DNA of 64,000 bases from Candidatus Electrothrix gigas (GTDB taxonomy: Bacteria > Desulfobacterota > Desulfobulbia > Desulfobulbales > Desulfobulbaceae): the NCBI GenBank assembly GCA_022766165.1, contig QYLO01000008.1, forward strand, positions 1-64,000. The letters run 5' to 3'. This document shows positions 16,282 to 26,145 of this stretch, piece after piece; position 1 is the stretch's first letter; each line of letters opens with the position of its first letter. Made by a program: the position numbers and the translations under genes. The notes under the pieces were generated by a model. The model did not search any database, was not told the DNA's origin, and saw nothing but the letters and a program-made list of their open reading frames with translations.

Positions 16282-17595
16282 TTATGGGTTGTTTTGCGCA
16301 AACTTTTTACGCAGAACAGCGTGTACCTCCGGGTTCTCCAGTGCTGGAGAGGTTGTGAGGATAATTCTATTCCCCGGATTTGCCCGTTCTTTCGGCTTCC
16401 CATCCGCTGTTGTCATGGCAACTACTGTACAGATAATCGGTTCCAACGTACTACAGCTCAGATATTCAATCTGATCTCCTTTTGTCAACACATTGCGGGC
16501 TTCAATCAGGAGTGGTGTACTTTCACATACGATACCTACTGGACTGTATGGCTGATTTATCCGTATTGTATCATAAAGCATGGCATCTGATGAAGGAGAT
16601 TCATTAAAAAAGTTTTCCGTTTGCCCTCTTGTTCCTATCTTGTTTATCTCCTGTTGAAAAGACCGGGCAAGAGTAACCTGCTCTATCTCAATTCCCTGAT
16701 TGAGTTGCTCTTGAATAGCGTCAAGGGCAGCACGGTACACCCGAACAACCGCTCCAACATATCCCATAGATTTCATTCTACCTTCAATCTTGATGGCATC
16801 CACTCCAACAGCGACTAATTCAGGGAGGCGACCCAGTAAGCAGAGGTCACGGGAGTTAAAGATATAGGTTCCTCGACTGTCTTCTTGCACAGGAAAGTAG
16901 ACGCCTGGTCTTTTCTCTTCAACAAGGGCGTAAGAATAGCGGCATGGATGAGCGCATGTCCCCTGGTTGGCATTGCGTCCGGTCAGGTAGTTAGAGAGCA
17001 TACAGCGTCCAGAGTAGGAAATACAGAGTGCGCCGTGGACAAAGACTTCCAGTTCAACGCCGGTATCTTTTGTATCCTGTCTGATTGTACGGATTTCTTC
17101 CAAACTGAGTTCACGGGCAAGGTTGATTCGTTGCGCCCCCTGTGATGTCCAGAATCGGACACTGTGGCTGTTGGTGACATTGGCCTGAGTGGAAAGGTGG
17201 ATGGGCATGTCAGGAACGGTTTCCTGGCAAAGAAGGAAGATGCCCGGATCGGCAACAATAAGGCCATCAGCTCCAGTATCACAGAGGCTCTGAAGATGTT
17301 CTCTGAACTGTTGCAGGTCTCGATTATGGGCAAAGATATTGATTGTAATATAAACTTTTACCTTGTGTTCATGGGCATAGGCAACAGCTTCTCGTATCCC
17401 CTGCTGGGTAAAGTTACCAGCGCCGGCACGCAAACTGTACTCGCTGCCACCCAAGTAGACAGCATCTGCCCCGTAATGGATCGCTGTGATCAGTTTTTCC
17501 CTATTGCCTGCTGGAGCAAGAAGCTCAGGGAGCTTGAGAGATGTTTTGGCGGATTTGCCATATTTACTGTCGTTGGTATAGGGTGTTGTTGTCAT
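16282..17595 (-). CDS. Peptidase U32 family protein (TrhP/YegQ-like)
   Basis: A 437-residue protein with the U32 opening LPELLAPAGNREKLITAIHYGADAVYLGG split over the barrel start and the family signature EVFVHGALCISYSGRCMLS (about residue 170). Cysteines follow in QGTCAHPCRY. U32 proteins were named as peptidases, but several, including TrhP, act with prephenate-derived or oxygen-independent cofactors in tRNA uridine hydroxylation. The length fits the TrhP/YegQ branch. Which branch it belongs to needs phylogeny. Confidence 0.85.
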   Translation of the reverse strand: MTTTPYTNDSKYGKSAKTSLKLPELLAPAGNREKLITAIHYGADAVYLGGSEYSLRAGAGNFTQQGIREAVAYAHEHKVKVYITINIFAHNRDLQQFREHLQSLCDTGADGLIVADPGIFLLCQETVPDMPIHLSTQANVTNSHSVRFWTSQGAQRINLARELSLEEIRTIRQDTKDTGVELEVFVHGALCISYSGRCMLSNYLTGRNANQGTCAHPCRYSYALVEEKRPGVYFPVQEDSRGTYIFNSRDLCLLGRLPELVAVGVDAIKIEGRMKSMGYVGAVVRVYRAALDAIQEQLNQGIEIEQVTLARSFQQEINKIGTRGQTENFFNESPSSDAMLYDTIRINQPYSPVGIVCESTPLLIEARNVLTKGDQIEYLSCSTLEPIICTVVAMTTADGKPKERANPGNRIILTTSPALENPEVHAVLRKKFAQNNP

Positions 17596-17838
17596 AAAAT
17601 CGCACCTGGGCTGTTACGTTGCTCAAAGTAACCAATTAAAGGAATTGGAGAAAAAAGACATTCTTTGCTTTTTTTGTTGTAAGTGAAGAGAAAATAGGGC
17701 ATAAAACATTATATAAAAGTATGAGCTTTCATACGGCGATTGATTTGTGATTGATATTTCTATGAGAAAGTACTGGGTACTCCTGTGGAGAGTCGCCCAA
17801 CCTTTCATGGGTGTTATACAAGGAGAAAAGATAAAAAG

Positions 17839-18135
17839 ATGTTACTAAAAAATTATACAAAAACGAAAAAAAAATGCAGGGTGACCTTTAAGTATCCCAA
17901 TCAGGAACATGCTGATTCTGCAACACTGGCTGGGGAGTTTAACAACTGGTCACCAACTGATACCCCTATGAACAAGTTGAAAGATGGAAGCTTCTCTGTC
18001 ACTGTATCCTTACAGGCTAATCGCACCTATACCTTTCGCTATGTACTTGATGAAACTACATGGGTCAACGACTTGGAAGCAGATGAATATGTAGCAAATG
18101 AACATGGTGAGAGTAACTCGGTTGTGATACTGTAA
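17839..18135 (+). CDS. Small CBM48 / glycogen-binding domain protein
   Basis: The 98-residue product consists of little besides one isoamylase-N-type (CBM48) domain: RVTFKYPNQEHADSATLAGEFNN followed by WSPTDTPM and a closing YTFRYVLDETTWVNDLEAD strand. Such stand-alone modules bind glycogen or starch-like glucans or serve as adaptors. The ATG at 17839 is chosen over 17785 because the domain starts there and agga lies upstream. No glycogen enzyme is nearby. Confidence 0.8.
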   Translation: MLLKNYTKTKKKCRVTFKYPNQEHADSATLAGEFNNWSPTDTPMNKLKDGSFSVTVSLQANRTYTFRYVLDETTWVNDLEADEYVANEHGESNSVVIL

Positions 18136-18158
18136 AATGAACATGTATGAACATGTCC

Positions 18159-18539
18159 TTATCCGCAGAGAATGAAGAGCCAGATGATCAAGGCGTTAAC
18201 AAGGGTGAGAAAGACTGCTGCTGATCCCAAATCTTTTGCCCTCCCTGCAAGCTCATGATGCTCAGAGCCGATGCGGTCAACAACGGCTTCAATGGCTGAG
18301 TTGAGTAGTTCTGTAATCAGAATCAGAAAAAGGCTTCCTATTAACAGAGTTCGTTCTATACTGTTATCACTTACCCACATTCCTATAGGGAGCATGATTG
18401 CAATGAGCAGGAGTTCTTCAGAAAAGGCGGCTTCGTGGCGAAAAGCAGCTTGTAAGCCTTGCATGGAGTAGGAGTAAGCCTTACATATCCTTTTCAGGCC
18501 CATGCCATGTTGCTTTGTTGCGTTTTTTTTTGTTGTCAT
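18159..18539 (-). CDS. dgkA: Diacylglycerol kinase
   Basis: A 126-residue integral membrane kinase with three hydrophobic segments and family motifs: QAAFRHEAAFSEELLL on the first amphipathic helix and ELLNSAIEAVVDRIGSEHHELAGRAK, which holds catalytic Glu and the metal/ATP site. DgkA phosphorylates diacylglycerol to phosphatidate in the inner membrane, recycling lipid from envelope synthesis. Convergent with the CBM48 gene, 23 nt apart. Confidence 0.93.
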   Translation of the reverse strand: MTTKKNATKQHGMGLKRICKAYSYSMQGLQAAFRHEAAFSEELLLIAIMLPIGMWVSDNSIERTLLIGSLFLILITELLNSAIEAVVDRIGSEHHELAGRAKDLGSAAVFLTLVNALIIWLFILCG

Positions 18540-18778
18540 GTTGCTGCCTCTTAGTATGCAGTATTTTGTGATAGAATTTTTAGCTATCGCTGTTTGCTTC
18601 AGTAGGTTCAGTGGTCATAGAGAGCAAATTAATATAGCCGAAATGGGCAAGATCTGCTATGTACCTGAGTATATTTTTAGGATGGTTCTCAAGAGAATGA
18701 AAAAGAGGTTGTGTTGGCAGATACCGTGTGGTATATTTTCTGAATAAATACCATGTTAATTTAACCTGTCAGACATTC

Positions 18779-19150
18779 ATGACTTCAAGTGAATTCTCGT
18801 ATTATCGAAAGAAACTTGGCAAGACACAAAAATCTTTATCCGGGCTTCTTGGTGTCTCTATAAAGGCTGTTCAAAGCTATGAACAGGGGTGGCGCGGTGT
18901 CCCCTTGCATATTGAGAGAAAGCTGTATTTTTTATTGGTCAACCGAAGAAAAAATGGCTCAGGCAAGAGAAAAGATTGCTGGACATTGAAAAAATGTGAC
19001 TGCAAAAAAGAATGCCCAGCGTGGGAATATCAGGCTGGACACCTCTGTTGGTTCTTAAACGGAACCTTGTGTACCTGTACTAACGGATACGAAGGAAAGG
19101 ATAAAATGGAGATCTGTCGTTCCTGTGAAGTGCTTACCTCCCAGTTGTAA
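18779..19150 (+). CDS. XRE-family HTH protein with two-CW-like cysteine domain
   Basis: A 123-residue protein. Residues 1-55 form a helix-turn-helix domain (YYRKKLGKTQKSLSGLLGV...VQSYEQGWR). Residues 65-120 hold ten cysteines in a CW..KKC....CPA...CW...GT.C...C..C pattern that resembles the two-CW domain, a probable metal or Fe-S site. Inference: a metal- or redox-responsive DNA-binding regulator. No target operator is evident. The ATG at 18779 removes a non-conserved N-terminal extension. Confidence 0.7.
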   Translation: MTSSEFSYYRKKLGKTQKSLSGLLGVSIKAVQSYEQGWRGVPLHIERKLYFLLVNRRKNGSGKRKDCWTLKKCDCKKECPAWEYQAGHLCWFLNGTLCTCTNGYEGKDKMEICRSCEVLTSQL

Positions 19151-19381
19151 CCTGTAACCTGTAATCCCTTTGTTGTCCCCTGGCCTAGAGCCTCTAGAGT
19201 ACGACTGTTGTTAGGACTGTCTTTAGTCTTTAGTTATCGGGGGCAACAGGGCAACATAGCCCCTAATTCTCTTTGGATTCTCTTTGTTTTCCTCTCATTT
19301 CTTCCTCTTGCAATATTCAAGCCTTTTTATCCTTTTATCCTTTATCCACTCTGTAACTTTATCCTGTTGAGTAAATAGATT

Positions 19382-21259
19382 TTGAAAAAAATATTACGAT
19401 GTATCGGCTCCATTATCAGTTGTACTTGGAAAGTACTGGTAACAGGAACGGCCTTAATCAGTATAACCCTTTTTTTTGCAAGTTGTGCGATGATTTTTCA
19501 TCTCTTTGCGCAACCGGACAGGGTTCAAATTGAACATGGCTCTGCCTTAGTTTTGGCACCACAGGGCAGAATTTTAGAAAAAAGATCATCTCTCGATCCA
19601 ATAGCCAATATTTTGCATCTGTTAGACGGGTCGCTCCAGACAAAAGAATTACTGCTTCAGGATATTGTTTATGGGATTCGGAGAGCAGCTAAGGATGACC
19701 GTATTCAACTGCTTGTCCTTGCACCAGATCAAATGAAACAGGCCGGATTGAATCAACTGCAAGATATACGTCAGGCAATTGATGCATTTAAGAAGAGTGG
19801 TAAACGTGTTATTGCCTATGCAGACTCCCTGAGTCAGAGCCAGTACGCCCTTGCTGCTCAAAGCGATGAAGTTTATCTTCATCCTATGGGGGCGGTTGAT
19901 TTGCATGGATTTGGAGTTTTTAACCTGTACATGCGGGCCTTGCTTGATAAGTTGAACGTCACGTTTCATATCTTTCGGGTGGGAGCCTTTAAGTCTGCTG
20001 TAGAACCTCTTCTTCGTAATGACATGTCGTCTGAGGCAAAAGAGGCCAACATACAGTGGTTGACCCAACTTTGGCAAAAGTTCAGCAGTGATATTGGCAG
20101 GCAACGAGGACTGTCAAGCCAAAATATCAATGACGCTGTTGAACGGCTGCCAGAGCATTTACAAGAGGCCAAAGGAGATGCAGCGCAGATGGCCCTGAAT
20201 CTCGGTTTGATCGACGGGATAAGAACACAGGAGGACTTTCGAGAATATCTCATTTCGTTAGTGGGAAACAATAAGGAAAAAAAAGGATTTAAACAAGTCA
20301 GTTTTTCCAACTACTTGCAAGAGTATGTTCCCATCTACAAGGCCCCGACTGTCAAAAAAAAATATGTTGCTCTGATTGTTGCCCAAGGTGATATTATCTA
20401 CGGTCATGCTGAACTTGGACAGATCGGCTCGTCTGACTTGACCAAGCAGCTCCGTAAGGCACGAAGAGAAAAAACAGTCAAGGCGGTTGTGCTTCGTCTT
20501 GACAGCGGTGGAGGGAGTGCCTTTGCCTCAGAACTTATCCGGCAGGAAATTATACAGTTGCAAAAGGCAGGCAAGCCAGTTGTGGTCTCTATGGGTTCTA
20601 TGGCAGCATCTGGGGCCTATTGGCTTGCAGCTAATGCAGATAAAATTTATGCCTCAGCAAGTACCATAACCGGTTCCATTGGTATCTTTGGAGCCTTTCC
20701 AACCATAGAAAAGTCCTTAGCTGAAATTGGGGTGTTCAATGACGGTGTTGGCACGACAACAATGGCTGGGCGAGGCAGTTTGACCCGACCGATGTCAGAA
20801 GACTTTCGTACAGCAATTCAACTCAACATTGAGCATAGCTATCAACAGTTTCTTGAAATTGTTGCCAACGGAAGAGGGTTGGCTCTGGCAGAGGTGAAAA
20901 AAATTGCCCAAGGAAGGGTGTGGGATGGCGCAACAGCACAGCAATTAGGGCTAGTGGATGAATTAGGTAATCTGCACGATGCGATTGTTACGGCTACAAA
21001 AATGGTAGGATTACCAGTTGATCATGCCTACTATATGGAGGGAGAAAAAAATCCAGCAGAACTTCTGTTGCAACGTCTGGAAGAGGCCACAACAGGCAGC
21101 TTGACAAAAAACTTCACAGGAGAAGCAGGAACGGATATCTTCACAGCTTTTGCAACCCACGTGATGAAAAAGATTGCCGGACCGCAGTCCTTCTTTTTGC
21201 CCACTGGAGATCCGCATAATATGTACAGTCATTGCCTGCTCCCATTTTTGGTTCAGTAA
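19382..21259 (+). CDS. sppA: Signal peptide peptidase SppA (67-kDa type)
   Basis: A 625-residue S49 protease with an N-terminal membrane anchor (about residues 12-40) and two tandem S49 domains, as in E. coli SppA. The catalytic Lys is in FRVGAFKSAVEP (N-terminal domain) and the nucleophile Ser in GSMAASGAYWLA (C-terminal domain). It degrades cleaved signal peptides in the inner membrane. The start appears to be TTG, which is unusual, since it alone gives a full anchor. No strong ribosome site is visible. Confidence 0.93.
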   Translation: MKKILRCIGSIISCTWKVLVTGTALISITLFFASCAMIFHLFAQPDRVQIEHGSALVLAPQGRILEKRSSLDPIANILHLLDGSLQTKELLLQDIVYGIRRAAKDDRIQLLVLAPDQMKQAGLNQLQDIRQAIDAFKKSGKRVIAYADSLSQSQYALAAQSDEVYLHPMGAVDLHGFGVFNLYMRALLDKLNVTFHIFRVGAFKSAVEPLLRNDMSSEAKEANIQWLTQLWQKFSSDIGRQRGLSSQNINDAVERLPEHLQEAKGDAAQMALNLGLIDGIRTQEDFREYLISLVGNNKEKKGFKQVSFSNYLQEYVPIYKAPTVKKKYVALIVAQGDIIYGHAELGQIGSSDLTKQLRKARREKTVKAVVLRLDSGGGSAFASELIRQEIIQLQKAGKPVVVSMGSMAASGAYWLAANADKIYASASTITGSIGIFGAFPTIEKSLAEIGVFNDGVGTTTMAGRGSLTRPMSEDFRTAIQLNIEHSYQQFLEIVANGRGLALAEVKKIAQGRVWDGATAQQLGLVDELGNLHDAIVTATKMVGLPVDHAYYMEGEKNPAELLLQRLEEATTGSLTKNFTGEAGTDIFTAFATHVMKKIAGPQSFFLPTGDPHNMYSHCLLPFLVQ

Positions 21260-21294
21260 TATTGAGAGGTTGCACTGATTACACTGATTATACA

Positions 21295-22269
21295 ATGATT
21301 ATTGCCGCATTACTTGATACGCTTACCCTTCTTTGGCAGGAGTTGGGTTCCCCTTTGGTTCGGTTACTTCTTTTTATTTCAATCGGGTTGATCGTTGCTG
21401 GTTTTATAGAGGCCCTGAATTGGACCAGAAAGATGTCAGTTGTGGCCAGACCAATTATTCGTTTTGCCCATCTCTCCGACCTGACTGGTGCTGCTTTTTC
21501 TATGGCATTTTTTTCCGGTGTTGCTGCCAACACCATGTTGTCTGAAGCCTATGACAAGGGACAGTTACCGAAAAAAGAACTGTTTCTTGCTCAACTGTTT
21601 AACAGCCTGCCAACCTATTTTCTGCACCTGCCCACCACATTTTTTCTAACGCTTTCGTTGATACAAGAGGCAGCCTTTATATATGTTGGCCTGACCTTGG
21701 GCGCTGCTTTACTTCGCACTTTGGGGATTGCCGTGGTGAGTCATTTTCTACTGAGTCCAAAAAATCTCACTGTAAAGGAGAAACAGGAGGGGGAAGAAAA
21801 GGTGAGCTTTCGTGAGGCTGGTCAACGAACCATAGCACGTTTTACACAACGTATTCGTAAAATTGTCCGTTTGACATTACCGATCTATATTCTCTTTTTC
21901 TGGCTTTCCGATGCAGGCATATTTCAGTTGCTTGAGCATTTCTTGGCAAAGCATCTGACCTGGTTATCTTGGCTGTCACCCAAGGCGGTTTCTATTATTG
22001 CCCTTCAGATAGTGGCTGAGTTCAGTGCCGGGCTGGTTGCGGCTGGGACTTTGCTTGCCGATGGAACAATGAATACTCAGGAAATCGTCTTTATTCTGCT
22101 GATCGGTAATGTACTTTCTTCGCCAATTCGGGCGGTGCGCCACCAGTTTCCCTATTATGCAGGTATATTTCAGCCACACTTAGCCTTGCAGATGATTGTA
22201 TTGAGCCAGAGCTTTCGGGCTGTTTCTATAGCTTTTGTTGCCTTACTGTATTTTTATATTTTTTTGTGA
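21295..22269 (+). CDS. Nucleoside-recognition (Gate) domain membrane protein
   Basis: About 324 residues with eight or so hydrophobic segments and two inverted halves, the pattern of nucleoside-recognition/Gate-domain proteins related to spore maturation proteins A/B. The substrate is unknown. The ATG at 21295 starts directly at the first membrane segment. A frame opening at 21232 would overlap sppA. Ribosome site is weak. Likely follows sppA in one transcript (35 nt gap). Confidence 0.7.
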   Translation: MIIAALLDTLTLLWQELGSPLVRLLLFISIGLIVAGFIEALNWTRKMSVVARPIIRFAHLSDLTGAAFSMAFFSGVAANTMLSEAYDKGQLPKKELFLAQLFNSLPTYFLHLPTTFFLTLSLIQEAAFIYVGLTLGAALLRTLGIAVVSHFLLSPKNLTVKEKQEGEEKVSFREAGQRTIARFTQRIRKIVRLTLPIYILFFWLSDAGIFQLLEHFLAKHLTWLSWLSPKAVSIIALQIVAEFSAGLVAAGTLLADGTMNTQEIVFILLIGNVLSSPIRAVRHQFPYYAGIFQPHLALQMIVLSQSFRAVSIAFVALLYFYIFL

Positions 22270-22359
22270 GATTAATCCTGTTCTCTGTGATAAAAAGGGC
22301 TAGGAAGACGTTGTTGCGTTCTATCTTATTCATCTCTCTTTCCACCATTTTTATGAAAC

Positions 22360-22908
22360 ATGAAACAGCTTGAGTTGATGAGGTCTGCTTGTCGGGTAGG
22401 ATTTGGATTACGGAACTTTTCCGGCCTGATGTTGCTTCTTTTCATACCTCTATTCCTTAGCGGATGTCCTGTTACGCATTTCCTGCCGTGGGATACCACA
22501 GAGGATCTGCAAATCGCTTTCTCTGATATTGAGTTACAGGAAATCAAGGCGTTAGAGACGATTTTTCTCTTAACGTTGCGTATTATCAATCCTAACGATA
22601 AGGCAATAGAACTCCGTAGCTTGAAATGTAACCTCAAGATTAACGGGGAGCCTTTTGCCGCAGGTATCAGTGATGAGAGCCAAAGCTTATCTCCTTTTGG
22701 CACAATTTCCATACCAGTGGTGGTCTATACCTCTCAGTTTGCCATTGTCGGATCTGTTATTGAGGTACTACAAAAAGATGTGCAACAGTATGGCGGTAGA
22801 TCAGAAGAGCCGCTAAACTATGAGTTAAGCGGACAGCTTCACCTTGGGCAGGAAGGAAAAGAGGTCTTTCCCTATCAGGTGTCAGGCAAAATTTTCTTGA
22901 ACCGTTAA
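22360..22908 (+). CDS. LEA14/WHy-like lipoprotein
   Basis: A 182-residue protein with a lipoprotein signal peptide ending in a lipobox (FLSGC, about residue 36). The mature part is an LEA type 2 / WHy beta-sandwich: IELQEIKALETIFLLTLRI, NPNDKAIELRSLKCNL. Such domains occur in desiccation- and stress-related envelope proteins. It sits between the Gate protein and the mutase genes, same strand, 91 nt after the former. Confidence 0.75.
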   Translation: MKQLELMRSACRVGFGLRNFSGLMLLLFIPLFLSGCPVTHFLPWDTTEDLQIAFSDIELQEIKALETIFLLTLRIINPNDKAIELRSLKCNLKINGEPFAAGISDESQSLSPFGTISIPVVVYTSQFAIVGSVIEVLQKDVQQYGGRSEEPLNYELSGQLHLGQEGKEVFPYQVSGKIFLNR

Positions 22909-22944
22909 AAACCGCTAAAGAACAGCTAAGGGCTAGGATTAAAT

Positions 22945-23355
22945 ATGGAAGTATACCGAGTTCTGATAGCAAAGCCCGGTCTGGATGGTCATGATCGTGG
23001 AGCAAAATTTATTGCACGAGCCTTGCGAGATGCCGGATTTGAAGTGATTTATACTGGTATTCGCCGGACACCAAATGAGATTGCTGCCTCTGCTGTGCAG
23101 GAAGATGTGGCCGCTGTTGGCCTGTCCTCTATGTCTGGAGCGCATGCCCGACTTTTTCCAGCAGTACTTGCCTCTCTTCGACAGGCCGGGGCAGCAGATA
23201 TTCCAGTTTTAGGGGGCGGTATCATTCCTGCTGAGGATATTACGCTGTTACAAGAGGCTGGTATTTGCTCTGTCTTTACACCGGGTACTCCTGCTCAGGC
23301 CATTATCAAGGCCTTTAAGGATGCCTGTCAGCAACAGCATCAACACCGTAACTGA
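22945..23355 (+). CDS. Methylmalonyl-CoA mutase small subunit (B12-binding domain)
   Basis: A 136-residue cobalamin-binding domain with the B12 lower-ligand motif GLDGHDRGAK (DxHxxG), the SxL segment GLSSMSGAH and the GG segment GGGIIPAED. It holds adenosylcobalamin for the catalytic subunit. Here the two domains of the mutase are separate proteins, as in archaea and several Desulfobacterota. MeaB starts 3 nt downstream and the catalytic subunit follows, a compact operon for propionate/succinate interconversion. Confidence 0.93.
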   Translation: MEVYRVLIAKPGLDGHDRGAKFIARALRDAGFEVIYTGIRRTPNEIAASAVQEDVAAVGLSSMSGAHARLFPAVLASLRQAGAADIPVLGGGIIPAEDITLLQEAGICSVFTPGTPAQAIIKAFKDACQQQHQHRN

Positions 23356-23357
23356 TC

Positions 23358-24269
23358 GTGTCGTCTCTTCAGCCAGCGCAACTGGTTGAGCAACTGCACC
23401 GTGGTGACCCTCGCTCTGTGGCCCGGGCAATTTCTCTGGTCGAGGATCAAAGCGATGTGGGAGCCAGCATCATGCAGGGACTGGATCAGCAACGTCTTGA
23501 TGAGGCACTGACCGTTGGTATTACAGGTCCGCCCGGTGCAGGAAAGTCTACGCTGACCGGGGCATTAATTCATCATTTACGGCAGCAAAAAATACGGGTG
23601 GGCATCATTGCGGTTGATCCCTCTTCACCACTGACGCACGGTGCCTTGCTGGGCGACCGTATCCGAATGATGGACCATGCTCTGGATCAAGATGTCGTGG
23701 TGCGTTCAATGGCAACCAGAGGACGACTTGGTGGGGTTTGTGCTGCTGCCGGCGCTGCGATGCGGATCATGGCTGCTTCGGGTTGCCGAGTTATTTTAGT
23801 TGAAACCGTGGGCATTGGTCAGTCAGAAATGGATATTGCCTCGCTTGCCGATATTACAGTGTTGGTGTTGGCCCCTGGTTTTGGCGATGAAATTCAGGCT
23901 ATGAAGGCCGGGATTCTGGAGGTGGTGGATCTGCTGGTCATCAACAAGGCAGATATGCCTGGTGCGCAGAAGTTACTCTTTGATTTGGGCAAAGGATTAA
24001 GAGCGTCTGATCAGGTGCTACAAACCTGTGCCAGTGAAAAGCAGGGGACTGCGGATCTCTTAACCCGTCTTCTCAGTTTGGAAAAGATGCTCAGACAGGA
24101 GCAAAAGTTGCAACAGCGTCGCCTCTGTTCGCTTAGGCAAGAAACAGTGGATTGGAGCCTTGAGTTGTTTAAAAAACGGTTGACTGCATTAGTTCACGCA
24201 CAACACTGCACTGGGATTGATCCAAGAGTAGCAGCGGAACAGTTGCTCAACAGAGTTATTCCTGGCTAA
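23358..24269 (+). CDS. meaB: MeaB/ArgK-family G-protein chaperone of methylmalonyl-CoA mutase
   Basis: A 303-residue GTPase with Walker A GPPGAGKST, a VDPSSPLTHGALLGDR switch segment, a DLLVINKADM specificity motif (NKAD) and the family segment MATRGRLGGVCAAAG. MeaB loads adenosylcobalamin onto the mutase and protects it from inactivation. The start is GTG at 23358, the only one giving a normal N-terminus. Gene order (B12 subunit, meaB, catalytic subunit) fits the role. Confidence 0.94.
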   Translation: MSSLQPAQLVEQLHRGDPRSVARAISLVEDQSDVGASIMQGLDQQRLDEALTVGITGPPGAGKSTLTGALIHHLRQQKIRVGIIAVDPSSPLTHGALLGDRIRMMDHALDQDVVVRSMATRGRLGGVCAAAGAAMRIMAASGCRVILVETVGIGQSEMDIASLADITVLVLAPGFGDEIQAMKAGILEVVDLLVINKADMPGAQKLLFDLGKGLRASDQVLQTCASEKQGTADLLTRLLSLEKMLRQEQKLQQRRLCSLRQETVDWSLELFKKRLTALVHAQHCTGIDPRVAAEQLLNRVIPG

Positions 24270-24299
24270 TAGATCGTCAATAGATCATTTGGGAAGAAA

Positions 24300-25958
24300 A
24301 TGAGCAAAAAAGACCCGAGCCTGCAAGGCTGGCAGGACAATGAATTAGCACGAACACTGGCCCGTTTCCCGGAACGTAAGGACAAATTCACCTGCCACGG
24401 TGGACGAACGGTGGAGCGGCTGGCCCTGCCCGAGGAGGTGGATCAGGAATATCTGGACAAGTTGGGTTTTCCAGGTCGCTATCCTTATACTCGCGGGGTG
24501 CAGCCCACCATGTATCGGGGCCGTTTCTGGACTATGCGCCAATATGCAGGCTTTTCCACAGCAGCAGCCTCTAATGAGCGTTATCGCTACCTGCTGGAGC
24601 AAGGCCAGACCGGTTTATCCGTGGCCTTTGACCTGCCCACCCAGATTGGCTATGACTCTGATGATCCCATGTCATTGGGTGAGGTCGGCAAGGTTGGGGT
24701 TGCCATTGATACCTTGGCAGACATGGAGACCCTGTTTGATCAGATTCCGCTGGATAAAATATCCACCTCCATGACCATTAACTCACCCGCTATGGTGTTG
24801 CTGGCCATGTATATTGTGGTTGCGGAAAAGCAAGGGGTCAGCGCAGACCAAATTCAAGGGACGATTCAAAATGATATCCTCAAGGAATACGTGGCTCGTG
24901 GCACCTATATCTTTCCACCTCAGCCTTCTTTGCGCTTAATCACCAATATCTTCCAGTGGTGTTCAACCAATGCACCCAAGTTTAATACTATTTCCATTTC
25001 CGGCTATCATATCCGTGAGGCTGGCTCAACCGCAGCCCAGGAAGTGGCCTTTACCTTAGCTAACGGCCTGACCTATGTGCAGACGGCCTTGGATGCCGGG
25101 CTTGCCTTGGATGACTTTACCCCTCGTTTGGCCTTTTTCTTTAATGCCTCCTCTAATCTGCTGGAAGAGGTTGCCAAGTTCCGAGCTGCTCGCAGGTTAT
25201 GGGCCAAGTTGATGAAGGAACGTTTTCAGGCGAAAAAGCCTGCCACCATGATGCTCCGCTTTCACACCCAGACAGCAGGCAATACCCTGACTGCCCAGCA
25301 GGTAGACAATAATATTATCCGGGTTACCTTGCAGGCTCTGGCAGCAGTGCTTGGCGGTACCCAATCCCTGCACACCAACTCTAGGGATGAGGCGTTGTCT
25401 TTGCCTACTGAGGCGTCTGTGCGTACAGCCCTCCGGACGCAGCAGGTTATTGCGCATGAGTCTGGAGTGGCTGATACGGTTGATCCCTTGGCTGGTTCTT
25501 GGTATGTGGAGCAGCTCACAGATGCGGTGGAACAGGAGGCGATGCAACTGATTGAACGGGTGGATGAATTTGGCGGCGTGGTAGCCTGTATTGAAAACGG
25601 CTTTATTGCCGGGCAAATTGAAGATGCAGCCTATCAGTATCAGCAGGAGATTGAATCCGGGGAACGGGTGATTGTTGGGGTGAACGAGTTTCAGGTGGAT
25701 GAGGATGTTGAGGTGCCAGTAATGCGGATTGATCCGGCTGTGGAAGATGAGCAGGTGCACCAGTTAAAGCAGGTGAAGGCGGAGCGTGATCAAGAAGCGG
25801 GGCAACAATGCCTGAGCGATTTGGAGACCGCTGCCCGTTCAGAGTCGGCAAATCTGATGGAACCGGTACTGAACGCTGTACGTTGTTATTGCTCGCTAGG
25901 TGAGATCTGCAATGTATTGCGTGGGGTGTTTGGGGAGTATCGGGGGCGGGCTTGGTGA
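24300..25958 (+). CDS. Methylmalonyl-CoA mutase large (catalytic) subunit
   Basis: A 552-residue TIM-barrel subunit with [25 protein letters not shown] (substrate CoA region), [17 protein letters not shown] and [19 protein letters not shown], all diagnostic for the mutase alpha chain. It isomerises succinyl-CoA and (R)-methylmalonyl-CoA with B12 bound by the small subunit at 22945. It lacks its own B12 domain, consistent with the split form. The gagaagaa-like site precedes the ATG. Ends just before REP-like sequence. Confidence 0.95.
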   Translation: MSKKDPSLQGWQDNELARTLARFPERKDKFTCHGGRTVERLALPEEVDQEYLDKLGFPGRYPYTRGVQPTMYRGRFWTMRQYAGFSTAAASNERYRYLLEQGQTGLSVAFDLPTQIGYDSDDPMSLGEVGKVGVAIDTLADMETLFDQIPLDKISTSMTINSPAMVLLAMYIVVAEKQGVSADQIQGTIQNDILKEYVARGTYIFPPQPSLRLITNIFQWCSTNAPKFNTISISGYHIREAGSTAAQEVAFTLANGLTYVQTALDAGLALDDFTPRLAFFFNASSNLLEEVAKFRAARRLWAKLMKERFQAKKPATMMLRFHTQTAGNTLTAQQVDNNIIRVTLQALAAVLGGTQSLHTNSRDEALSLPTEASVRTALRTQQVIAHESGVADTVDPLAGSWYVEQLTDAVEQEAMQLIERVDEFGGVVACIENGFIAGQIEDAAYQYQQEIESGERVIVGVNEFQVDEDVEVPVMRIDPAVEDEQVHQLKQVKAERDQEAGQQCLSDLETAARSESANLMEPVLNAVRCYCSLGEICNVLRGVFGEYRGRAW

Positions 25959-25995
25959 AGTTGATCGCCACTCCAGGACGAGGATATCCGAAAAA

Positions 25996-26075
25996 TAGCG
26001 TCCCGAAGGGACTGCCGAAGTTTCCCCCTAACTCGTAGATACGCCTGTTGCAAAGTCGAATTGCAAAGTCGAATC
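25996..26075. repeat. Partial REP/inverted-repeat element copy 2
   Basis: From AGCGTCCCGAAGGGACTGCC through CCCCCTAACTCGTAGATACGCC this matches the right half of the 31798-32063 element. The last part repeats TTGCAAAGTCGAA twice. It lies in the gap behind the mutase operon, like a decayed solo end of the element. Confidence 0.65.
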
Positions 26076-26145
26076 CCAGAGGCAGGACAAAAAATCGAGC
26101 CATATACAGAACACAGGCCCGATAGGGAAATGAGTGTGAATTTGA

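Noticed and set aside
25603-26103. 166-codon minus-strand frame at the end of the mutase gene
   Set aside because: It overlaps the mutase coding sequence and a REP-like repeat and is proline-rich noise.
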